A model generated the notes under the pieces. That model saw only the letters and a list, made by a program, of their open reading frames with translations, was not told the origin of the DNA and did not search any database. A stretch of 64,000 bases of DNA from positions 336,229 to 400,228 of the forward strand of contig MU008206.1 of the NCBI GenBank assembly GCA_010909165.1. Direction: 5' to 3'. Numbering within the stretch: position 1 is the first letter of the stretch; each line of letters begins with the position of its first letter. Of the stretch, positions 22,018 through 31,915 are shown piece by piece. Origin of the DNA: Anthoceros angustus. Taxonomy: Eukaryota > Streptophyta > Anthocerotopsida > Anthocerotales > Anthocerotaceae. The position numbers and the translations under genes are program-made.

Positions 22018-24060
22018 GCCAAGGTTTGCTCAGCTTAAAGGCCGATGTCTGTTTGTTTTCTGAGTGTCTTGGTCGTTTTGTGCGGCGCTTTTCTCCGCTC
22101 TTTTTCGCTACTCTTGCCTTGTATGCGCTCTTCTCTTTAGGTTTGTGTGTCTTGTAGTTTGTTACATTGTTGCGTTTCATGGCGGTTGTTGAGTTGGTGT
22201 TGAGTTTGTTTTGTACGCCTCTTTTTCCGCTCCAGCCGTTGATGACCTTACTTGAGCGGTTGTTTATGTGTGTTCAGTCTATTGCAATGAGGTGCAGTTA
22301 AGCTCTTGTGTGAAGTCATTTCCTATCGTTTTCTGTGTCTTTTCTCATTACGCATGTTGTGTCTTTGTCTTCTTATTACTTCCTCGAAACCAATATAAAA
22401 ACCGTAAGGCCTGCTGGAGGCTAGTAGGGAGTTTTGAAGTTCTTGGTTGGACATTGAAGTATGAGCGCATGTTTCATTTACACTCACGTCTGCGACTTGC
22501 GATTGTTTAGATGGATAATTGGTCTTTATCTTTTCTTTGTTTTGTTGGAGTTTTTCGCCGTGTTCACGATGATCATCTTCAGTCGCCGTAAGTCTTCTTA
22601 TTTTGTTGCTACCGCGTTTCTGGATACATAAAGAAGTTTCCATCTTTATCTCCTATTTTTGTTTCAGTTGTCGCCTTGTGTTCGTCCATCGTAGAACATA
22701 GAGTTTTATGTATGTTCTTTGTCCAGTTTGTGAAGGTTTCTGTTATTTGTTTCGTTTAACATTTGGCTTGATTGTCCTCGGAAGATGTTATGCATCTTCC
22801 TGTGAGTTTCCTGATCTTTCTTTCAGTTTCTCACCTCCGTATGTTTCGATGCAGGGGTTTGCCGGAAGCTTGAAAAGGATCGGACTTAACTGAATGTATA
22901 CTCTGGAAAGTAATAACTGGTACGATCGTTTTTTGTTTGGTTGTGTCTTCCGTTTAGGGCTTTCAAGCCTCACCATTGATTTCCCGTGTTGTCTGTCCAT
23001 TGTATAGCTTTGCAGTCTTTTGGTTGTGTCGTTACTCTTACCTTTGTGTTGGTTCTGTTTTCTTCTCAGTTCATAAGTTTGCTTATCTCCGGCATTCATT
23101 GTCTTGTAGACTAGCAATAAAGTTTTGTCAGCTTTGTAGCTTCCTTTCAGTTAATTATTTCCAGTATGTTTTGTCATGCAGAAGAGTTTGGGCGGCTTGA
23201 AGAATATCCGGTCGTAACTGGATAATACTGCAGGAAGTAATTATGGTGCGATTTCATTCTTTGTTTCCAACTGTTTGTTTGACTGTGTGTCATTTCAGGA
23301 CTTCATTATATATAGTTTCTTTGTTTTGTTTGTGGCGTTTTCAGAGTTTGCTGTTAGCTTTGTTTGGTGCTTTTCGATTGCTTGTATGTCTTGGCGGCGA
23401 GGAGAGTGTGGGGGCTTGAACAAGATCACGAAGAAACACGAAAGCATCGATGAAACGTGGTATGTTTTCATCTTTGTGTCAAAGTGTGTGTCATTTCGGG
23501 ACTTCATTATATATAGTTTCTTTGTTTTGTCATGCGAGAAGTAATTATGGTGCGATTTCATTCTTTGTTAGCTTTGTTTTGTTGTTTGACCTTTACACGT
23601 TGTGTGGTACATTCCTGTCTTGCATTTTGACTTGTCGATATACATTATGCTTCTATTTCTTAATTTTTTCGTGCTTAATTTATGTTTTCTATGCAGGTTT
23701 TAGAGGTAGTAGCGGGGATCAATCTTATCTGGTATTTACTCTACATTATTTTAATTTGTATTTCATGCCATTACGGATGTCAGAAATTACAAAGAAAAGG
23801 TTTCTTTGTTGGTTTTTGTATATCCCGGATCCGCATGAATGGTATTTACTGAATATGTTTTCTTTGCGGTTAGCGATTTGGTGGGATTTCTAGAATGAGC
23901 TTTCATCTAGATGTACAGTATTCACTTGAGTCAATTTTTTCTACCGCACGGTTTCAACATTTATGGTGGATACATTTCACCCGACATGCCATGTTTTCTA
24001 CTCTATTGTAATAAATTTTACTATATTGAGTAAAAAAAATGACCAAGTGGTCAATTCTCT
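22018..24060 (+). other. T-rich region with repeated exon-like blocks, possible non-coding host transcript
   Basis: Short purine-richer blocks preceded by CAG and followed by GT recur in long T-rich sequence: about 22,855-22,920 (GGAAGCTTGAAAAGGATCGG), 23,182-23,245 (GGCTTGAAGAATATCCGG) and 23,400-23,460 (GGCTTGAACAAGATCACG). AGTAATTATGGTGCGATTTC occurs at 23,237 and again at about 23,542, and TTCATTATATATAGTTTCTT occurs twice about 200 bp apart. This looks like serially duplicated exon and intron pieces. No frame gives a recognisable protein. Confidence 0.35.
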
Positions 24061-24599
24061 CTCTAGAAATCTACCCTCTAGCCCCCGAAAAAAAATCGAG
24101 CTAGCGTGAGGCCCAGACGAGGCCGCGACTTTACGTGGTATTTTGGCCCTTTGCGGTACTCAGTGGTTACTCTCCAACAACCGCCAACCATTTCTCCCAT
24201 GTTTGCCTTCCAGATGTGAGCGGCGCGCGGAGGAAGAATCCATTCGGTGTCGTCGTCAATTTTTTCTACCGATGGTGTCTGTTGGTGGCGAAACCAGCGC
24301 CTCCACGAGCGGGTGTTAGAGTGTTGTTGCAGACCAGCAGTTCCTATGAGGACGGTGGCGGCTACCCGGTCCCACTACGGGTCACCTGCAGACATTGCGA
24401 GAAGAGGGCCGGAGGAGATCCACTTTGAGGGAGCGTGGGTGGGCGTCCCTCGAGGCATCATCGCCAATTGGTGGCCAACCCTTCTTGAGTGGCATCCGCT
24501 TGCCACTCCCAAAGCCTCTGCGTGGTTCCACGGGGAGGTGGGATAAGGGTTTCTTTGAGGGAGCCTAGAGGTGAGGACTCTAGCAAGGAGGAGGGAGGA

Positions 24600-24665
24600 A
24601 CAGGATAATATTTGAAGCGGCTCAATATACAAAGCCGCTTCCACCGAAAAAAGCCGCTTAGGAAA
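24600..24665. repeat. Dispersed repeat, copy 2
   Basis: AATATTTGAAGCGGCTCAA and the following AAGCCGCTT words match the block at 10.07 kb. The GCGGCT/AGCCGC words are complementary and could form a hairpin. Confidence 0.45.
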
Positions 24666-25241
24666 ATCTCAAGAACTAAACCGCCGTTATAAGTGTGTCT
24701 GAGCGTGTAAGGCGAGTGCCTTGGTTGAATGATCGATTACGTGTTTTTAAACGCAGGTAATGGTGGATAAGGTCCGGCGCGGCATGCGGCGCCCGCTCGT
24801 GCAAACGGTACTTTAACTATGACGTGATATGGAGAACCCCAAAACAGTTTTTTTCATGTATTATGCGAGAAGGAAAGTAGGGAGGCGGCATGCGGCTACC
24901 CTCATACTATAATGTTCCAAACATGTCTATGTCATAAGAGAACCGGATTCGGAACCTAAGTACAATGGTCTTCCATGCGGTTTGAGTTTCGGAGGAAATT
25001 GTCGAACACGCTATCCATGACTACTTCAAGTCCTTTCGATGAGCGTGCTCCGTGTCCTCAAAGTTGTCAATTTCCTCCATGGCATTGTCTTGAGGCATGG
25101 TCATCTCCAGCCGATCTTTGGAGTCGTGCCATGCCGTCAAGGTCCGCCGCCCAACGCCTAGGAGGTCGCCGGACTTCTCCTTCATTCTGCTGGCGGCCAA
25201 ACGCACAACCTGCGACTGTGACCCATCCTTCTCAGACAAAC

Positions 25242-26237
25242 TAACCTCTTTTGCGACCTCGACGATGTGGCTCATGATTCAACTCCTCTTCTGCGTCTGG
25301 GAGAACTTCGTATACATGGACTCTCTGGGGAATGAACCCTGCGCACCTCTTGTCCACCTCGATTGCAATGCAGTTGCGCCCGCAGAGCAAAGCTGCCAAT
25401 GTTGTTGACCCGCTACCAGCACAAACATCCAAAATCCAGTCCCCCTCCTTCGAGAAACTTTTGATGAGCTTCATCATCAAAGCCAAAGGCCTTTGGTAAG
25501 CATGCACCACCGGCTTGTCCAATGATGTACAACAACTTCTTCACCATCGTAGGGTGGCCAATGACCCCGCCCATTATTGAAAGACCCATGGATGTTAGTA
25601 GGGATCATGCAGATTTTTGACCTTTGACTCTCGATGTTAACCCCCATCCTATAGTGATGTACTCCATAGTGTCATACCCACCCAAGTCGTTGTGCATGTT
25701 CGCTTGTCCCATACAAAGACACCAACCCTCCTCCCTGCACCACTTTCGCATGGCCTCCCTCACAACATGCCGCTCTTCAACACCATGCATCACTATCATT
25801 CTCATCTCCGGCAATGGTCATGTCATGGAGCAGGTGAAATATTTTTCCCAATTGAAAGTGGTCTAACTTCACATCATGTTTACCTCTGAATCCTCTGGTA
25901 CGTCCATGACCATCAGGGTGTACTTGCGGCCCCTTAGAAACCCCCTCATACCTGCTGCATCTCTAGAAATGACCTGGTACTTGACAATGTCCTCTGTTTT
26001 TGGCACTATGAACGATTGAAGCCCTTCCTCCATGTGCATATCTGCTAGCGCTCTTTGCTCATTTTCAAGTCCCTTCCATGTATGGACCTCGAGAATAAAG
26101 GCTTGAAAATCATCAGGTAATTTCTTTAGGTCCTCAACATCTTTCACTTGCTGCATGGAATGGCAAACATCATGGGTTAGCGTGAGAGACTGGAAGGCCT
26201 TGGCAGCAGAGCCGGCGCCCTCACAATCGCCTTTCAC
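25242..26237 (-). other. DNA methyltransferase domain, motif IV altered, AdoMet motif intact
   Basis: In the frame 26,237-25,869 a beta-strand-like segment KYTLMVMDVPED sits where a (D/N/S)PP(Y/W) catalytic box is expected, so the two prolines are not both present. Next come EEGWCLCMGQANMHNDLG and YDTMEYITIGW (25,750-25,640), then NNGRGHWPPYDGEEVV in another frame (about 25,570-25,530). The frame 25,522-25,242 carries VVHAYQRPLALMMKL and the AdoMet-binding DVCAGSGSTTLAALLCGRN. Its tail, IEVDKRCAGFIPQRV, then leads to a basic end RRGRKRG. The C-terminal half reads as a clear methyltransferase. Confidence 0.75.
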
Positions 26238-26269
26238 AGAATGGAAGGAAATATGGTTACCTTGCCCTC

Positions 26270-27430
26270 AAATGCGGTTTGAAATCTTGCAATAACTTCG
26301 TCTGAGGAGTGTTGAGGGTATTCTTGTCTCACCATTTCGAATGAGTCACAACCCGGATGTTTTGCCATTGCCACACGAATGAAATTTCTTCCGAGTGTAA
26401 CTTCCTTCGACATTCCGTTTAGGTCCAAGAGGCCACCAAGATTTCTCCGTGCACTTATCAACATCTGTTGTCCCGACTCTCGGAAGGATTCCTTGAAAGC
26501 TTCGCCACGGCTTCCCTGCATCTCTTTGGGCTTCACAAAACTCCATCAACTTGTTTTGTCTCGCTGCCTTGCCTTCCGCTTACCTTTGCTCTTTTGCTTG
26601 TTCTGCTGCGACATGCTCACCGCCGGTAGCTCACCCGCTTCCCACTTCGGAAAAATTTTGTCCACATTCTCCCAGACCTTACCCTCTAGTTTTGCAATGC
26701 ACAGTATATGGGTTCTGTTGTCCACCTTGTTCTGCTTGTACTGCTCATCTTCACGGCCTTCATCGTCTTCAATCAAACCAAGCACCTTGTAGAGATTGAA
26801 TTTCCAGTTCATGGACATGATGACATGATCCCGCTTAGCTATCTGCAACTCATCCTGGAGATACCGAACCTGCTCAATAAAATTCATCTTCTTTCGCTTG
26901 TCCGCCATCTGGTTGTGATCGGTAGCCAGAATCCTCATCTCAGAGACAGTTAGGCCACAATACACATGGGCTTCGATCCACTGAAAACGCGCCTTCCCCG
27001 GTGAGATATCCGCAAGGTGCCTCATGGCTGCGTAGGTATGGTTTCCACCTAATACGCCCATGACATACTTCTTCGCCCTAAACCTTTTCCAATCAAGCTG
27101 TTCAATGTCCTCGCATTCTGCAGGATCAATCATACATAGAAGAGGAAGCACTCCTTCTTCAATCCTCCCCTTAGCAATGACGCGAGCAAGATAATTGGCC
27201 CATGCCTCATCAACTTTCCGGATCTGGGCATCAGGGGTCAGGAAGGAAGCTGGGCGCAAATTTTCCAGTTTTACCAAAACAATTTCGGGAACAACCTTTT
27301 TGGAGTATGCAGACTGTCGAACATTCGTCAGATAGTCTTCCTCCATGTGCGACGCCGCCAAGCGCTCACTGTCGGTTTCCACATGAAGAGTTTGAATCTC
27401 ATTGCTGTCAGATGGTCTGGTGCCGCGCTT
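26270..27430 (-). other. ParB-like nuclease/DNA-binding domain of the methyltransferase gene
   Basis: The frame through 27,382-26,546 shows IVLVKLENLRP early, then VMGVLGGNHTYAAMRHL, the GGNH variant of the ParB box used by many phage and bacterial ParB-like proteins. A helical region follows, with LATDHNQMADKRKKMNFIEQ. The same frame continues past the TGA at 26,546-26,548 with SFVKPKEMQGSRGEAFKESF down to a GGCAAG|GTAACC donor-like site near 26,262. That makes the stop a single nonsense change inside an otherwise coding exon. Confidence 0.75.
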
Positions 27431-27539
27431 GCCTGTCTTCCGACTTTGCCCTCGACTACTCCAGTTGTGTTACTCCGCAATCCCTTTGCCTGCTTTTGCC
27501 TTTTGTGAAGTGGTGAGGAGTCGGAGTATGGACCCCTCC

Positions 27540-27900
27540 TTGGAAGGTGGGCGCGGCATCTTGCGGCTCCCTTCTTCCCATCGTCGTCGGCAGGCGGCGG
27601 CATCGGCGCCTCTTCCTCACCGGCGGCGATGGGGCGGCGGCGCCGGCGCCTCTTCCTCACCTCCGTCGGGGGCGGCGGCATCGGCGCCCCTCTTCTCCAT
27701 GCTGGGCGCCGGCATGCGCAGCGGGCGGCTGGCGGGCGGCGCCTCTATCGCCAGCGGGCGCCGGCATGCCGGCGCCACCACCCACCTTCTCGATGCAGGC
27801 TTCCACACCACCCAAGTGCTAGGGTGTCTCCGACCTTGGGATACTGGCGGGCGGCATGCGGCGTCCTCCCTCTCCCACTTCCTCTCGATATATGGGATAG
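27540..27900. repeat. GC-rich GGCGGC/GGCGCC low-complexity block within the methyltransferase gene
   Basis: The segment is dominated by GGCGGC, GGCGCC and GCCGGC words with several palindromes (GCCGGCATGC, GGCGCC). It lies between the acidic stretch and the ParB domain and gives no plausible protein in the coding frame. It is best read as intron or an inserted repeat. A similar composition occurs in the copia tail at 21.36-21.47 kb. Confidence 0.5.
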
Positions 27901-28985
27901 AATCATATCCATTGACGCCCGGGAGGTCCAACTCGACCTCCCCACCACGACCTTCTCCCCATGCCCCGAAGCCTCATCATCTGAATGTCCCAAAACATCC
28001 GGGAATGGCCCATCTTCTTCATCCGATGGCCCAAACTCATTCTCCTCTTCGTCATCAACAAATGCCATTTCCTTGTGCAAACACACCAAGTCCTTGGCGT
28101 TATCCGATATGAAACCTCCTTTGTGAGTTTTGATGGAGGAGGTAATGGCTTCGCATAGTTTTCAGACACTTCCTTCCAAATGAATGCACCAAACCAGATC
28201 GCAAGAGAAAGAGCGCAAGGTGAAGCGTTCCATTTGAAACAACAAGCAATGCTAAAAAAAGGTTGTGTTGGGTGGCACTCACACTCTTAGCACGCAACGC
28301 TTCTCGAAATTTCAGGGACAAGGCTCGCGGCTCACACTTGCGGGCATTGAAGTTGGCCAGACTCACTGTAAACACACTGTAATCTTCTGTTGTTACTGGA
28401 AGAGTGTTGAATTCATATGGCCTTCTAGTGCATAGGATCTCGAACTGTGGCTCCTGTTGCTCCATATCAATTGTTGCCCACACCACCCACCCCGCCTGCG
28501 GCCCTCCGATTCGGCAAGGCTCCCGCTGTCCATACATCCACAACTTCAGCATTGGAGTCATGCTCCGCATCGCCCCTGCATTCGTTAAAACCACTCTGTC
28601 CACATTAGTTTCTTCTACTGCTTGCTGTGGCGCCGGATCATGACAGATTCCTCGTATGTGTAAGGAGAAGGGAATGGTTCTGGAGCTTTTGCCCTCGGTG
28701 GTTTGGCCAGCCGCTTTTCTCCCCTCCAATACTTGTGCTTGCCAGACCCAGCGATCCAGACTTTCCTGAGACCTGGGCTCCTCCCGAACCATGGTCGATT
28801 GCAGTGCTGGATTTGCCTCCAACTGATCCTCCAGTTGCCGTGGACACACGCGCTCCACCTTCTCGCGGCAAAGTGTCGCTCTTCTTCTGTTTTGTCTTGC
28901 GATGCTTGCGCGGCTTTTCCACTGGGTCTGGGGCCAACAGAGGGCCATCTTGCAGGTCCTTCTTGCTGCGTCTCCCACTTGCCAT

Positions 28986-30470
28986 GGCCCTGATGATGTC
29001 TTCACAAACGAAAAGACATGGAGAAATCGGGCGCAGAATCACATACAAACCGCAATCACACAAAGAAGATGACAACAACTTGCACACGACGCCCGCCGTC
29101 CGATGCCTCGCGTGCACACACCGTCTCCTCCAATGGTGATCCTGCGCCTGAAGGCAGCTTGCTCGAGCTCCACAAGGTGTCGCCCAACCAATCCTTCGAA
29201 AACGGAACAGGCAAAAGGGCGCGCACAGAGAGTTATGTATTACGCTCACTCCGGCACAGAGGGGAAGGAGGAACAGCTTGCCCTGACGCGTGGCACCCTA
29301 ATTAAGTCCTGGCATCATGGCATATCTAGTGGAAATGCACCAAATCCGCGTTCTTAGTAACACTCGATATTTAAAAATAGCAATAGCGGCTCCTGCAAAC
29401 CCTAGGTGTAATGAGATTATGACTGCGTTTGCGTATCACAAAGGATGGTGTATGCCAATGAATATGTAGTTAAGGCACCGCCGCCCTTCTCCGTGCATGA
29501 TGTCCTATGCGCGCCAAACGAGTGGCGTGGACAAAGCTGGACATGACCTTATAGTGGTTTGCTATCTTCAGCCATTCTATAGAACTAGTTTGTGTGTGCT
29601 CTTCTTGTGCTTTTCGAAGGGACCGCTGACAAAGATGCTCACTGCGACGCACAACACCGATGAAGCGGAGGTGTTTGCACTGCTTTGTGGATGAAGGCCG
29701 GACTATCCTTACTTCCTTAAGTCTTCCTCACCAATTCCATTTGTGACGCAGGGGATCCGCGAAGATGCCGAGTACGGTGAGGTTTCGGAAGCCTCTGAAT
29801 TCCTAAGGTCGATGGACATGAGAAGCAGAGAAGCCAGACATGCAAGACTGGCGCCGATGAACCCAATGAAGGCAATGTCAACATGCCCGCCTCGCCTTGC
29901 CTTTGAGTGAGTGTTATTTGACCCGACGTCTTGTAGTCTTGTGCTTGGGTCTAAATCTACGATGGTGGGATCGGGTAGGACATTACTTTCTTAATCATAA
30001 GGCTTGCGGCGATCATCCGCTTTTCCGCCTCGCAGTCCGGGGTGGAGAGCGACGCAAGACAACGGATGCCCGGTATGTGCCAAGAACTCCGAGAAACGTG
30101 AACCTCTATCGCGCATTGGAGAAAAGTCCGCGGGGTCGACGAGGCCAGAGGCGGTGGAAAGCGTAACTCGCTGCACGGGCTTGTTCACCATTCATGGTCG
30201 ATGAAGGGGTGCTTCGCGAATAGTCGGCTCGCCACGCACGGGAATGCCGGAAGATGTGCGCTGAAGGTGAAGAGGGTGATGACGAGGAATTTCGGACTCT
30301 TATCTCATCACGGAAATAGCGGGTACAATGGATAACAATGAAGGAGAAGGATTTGGAACATGTACAAGACCAACGTATCACCCAAAGCCACTGTCGGAGA
30401 CAATGCAGTGTGCCCCTCTGGCTGCCAGTATGTTGCAAAAGCGGAGCGGTGGTGTTGAGGAAGAGTGAAA
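28986..30470. other. Spacer between the divergent methyltransferase and transposase-like genes
   Basis: About 1.5 kb separates the two 5' regions, which point away from each other. Frames near 29,018-29,305 and 29,897-30,166 (plus) are open but unrecognised. Some could be 5' exons of the transposase-like gene, whose true start was not found. No terminal inverted repeats were identified here. Confidence 0.35.
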
Positions 30471-30471
30471 C

Positions 30472-31112
30472 TGTTCCAGACTGAAGATTCTGAAACCATG
30501 CTGCACGAAGCTGTGCCTCCCTATGCTGCCAAAAGAATCGTTTCAAGAAGAGCGTCTGCGATTCTTGGATCTGGGAAGAGGAGAACAGGAGAGGTTCTTG
30601 GAGGCACTTGTTCGCCCACACAAAGACGCTAGTGCAAAGGGGAAGGTGCAGACGTTTCTCATGCACCGGGCACCACTAAGATGCTGTTTGAAAGCCTTCA
30701 GACGCATGTATTGCATTGGGTCTGCCAGGTATGAAGAATTGAAGACCAGAGTCCTGAGTAATGCTCCTTGGGATGGGAACAAGCCAAACCCTTGTCAAAA
30801 ATCCACACACTCTCTTGGTGCGATTGAGTGGATGGACGCAACTTTCTTGCATCTCGCTGAGAGGTTGCCGAATGTTGAAGTCTATAACTTGCCTGATACT
30901 TTTACCAAGCATGAAGTTTGGTCACAATACAAGCAGGGGATGGACAAAACATGCTTGCGGTACATATCATATGCGTACTTCCTCAGATTATGGGAACAAA
31001 ATTTTCCGCGCGTGAAAATTCCCAAGTCAAATGTTCTCAAGATGCCTTGTACTGGATCAAGTATAACATTAATCAAGGTGCATGTGCATGGTTTGAGTAT
31101 TCACTAACAAAG
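30472..31112 (+). pseudogene. N-terminal half of a transposase-like protein
   Basis: The frame starts in an LKILKPCCTKLCLPMLPKES context. A Cys cluster, FLDLGRGEQERFLEALV and CCLKAFRRMYCIGSARYEEL follow, then NAPWDG, HLAERLPNVEVYNLPD and SQYKQGM, with YFLRLWEQNFPRVKIPKSNV at the end. This order (Cys cluster, helical F..+Y.IG box, LP..E.Y.LP box, W....P.+.+PK) matches the N-terminal part of a family of long transposon-derived proteins seen in algae, plants and invertebrates. The frame ends at a TAA at 31,105-31,107. No catalytic region follows directly. Confidence 0.55.
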
Positions 31113-31787
31113 GGTAATTTACAACAAGCAAATGGTCACTTTTTGTCACCTTTAGAAGAATTTGAAATATCTCACACATGACAATAGTAATAGACTCCCT
31201 ATTTTTTGAGTAGTCTCAAAAGTAGTATGAAGTACATGGACCAAGTTTCATTGTCATTGGATTTTTCATGAAGGAGATATAAAATGACAAACTTCGTAAA
31301 TAGTTTCAGTACAAGGATTTGAAAATGAGGACCTTCAATTCGTGTTTACACTATACAATGTGAAGCAAAGTTGTAGATAGTGTTGAGGGCTATAGAACTA
31401 GCAAAGAAAATATGGACAATGATTCCCAGTAAAAATTAAAGCTGATTTACTTCTTGAGTAAATTTTGAGCTTAGGATAAAATAATTATGGAAAAGAATAT
31501 TTGATGATATTTAATAAAATATGAAATTGATGGAGTTTTAAATATATGGGAATGAATATGAAAAATGTCTACTCAGAAAAATCCTAGTAGGAAAATTAAT
31601 CGCGAGGTGAGAACTAACCTTCAGAGGTGAAAACGGGCAAGAAAGTGGTCATTGACCGGGTGAGTGGTGATAAAAGGGTTCATTTTTGGCCACGGTTTGG
31701 TGCACCCTTGATTTTGAATCTAGCTTTAGTATGGGGCCGGTTGCTAGCCTTGTGAAGTGGGATCGGGGCTCGGTTTGAAAGCGAGCC

Positions 31788-31915
31788 TGGAAGCTCGCAG
31801 TGCGGTTGCGGTTGCGGTGGGGTATAGTTCACGTCGCGTGTGCGAGTGCAAGTGCAAGTGCGGCGGAGTGCGGCCTGCAGGTGTGGGTGTGGGTGCGGGT
31901 GCGGTAAAGGGTGTG
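31788..31915. repeat. Simple repeat GTGCGG/GCAAGT/GTGGGT
   Basis: Short G-rich six-base units repeat (GTTGCG, GTGCAA, GTGTGG) with drift. Low complexity; it gives spurious open frames. Confidence 0.6.

Larger units (their letters stand above)
25242..28985 (-). pseudogene. ParB-like domain plus beta-class DNA (N4/N6) methyltransferase, broken multi-exon gene
   Basis: Read from 28,985 downward: a basic Ser/Lys-rich start (MASGRRSKKDLQDG); a conserved-looking region with VDRVVLTNAGAM and RPYEFNTLP; a plausible donor (AGT|GTGAGT) near 28,280; an acidic stretch (DDEEENEFGPSDEEDG); the ParB-like region; an intron-like step near 26,270; then a methyltransferase whose motif order (catalytic region first, AdoMet motif last) fits the beta class. 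Frame changes occur near 28.68, 28.11, 27.45, 26.25, 25.86-25.80 and 25.52 kb. Some may be introns, others indels. An in-frame TGA interrupts at 26,546. An intact relative would be expected to modify adenine-N6 or cytosine-N4 in DNA in the nucleus. Bacterial and phage proteins are the usual carriers of ParB next to such methylases. Confidence 0.7.

Noticed and set aside
26546-26548. TGA as a selenocysteine codon
   Set aside because: No known selenoprotein family has this domain, the residue is not in an active-site position, and other frame breaks nearby favour decay or sequence error.
27547-28126. Plus-strand Ala/Arg/Pro-rich frames opposite the methyltransferase gene
   Set aside because: These are antisense shadows of the GC-rich block and of the acidic coding region on the minus strand.
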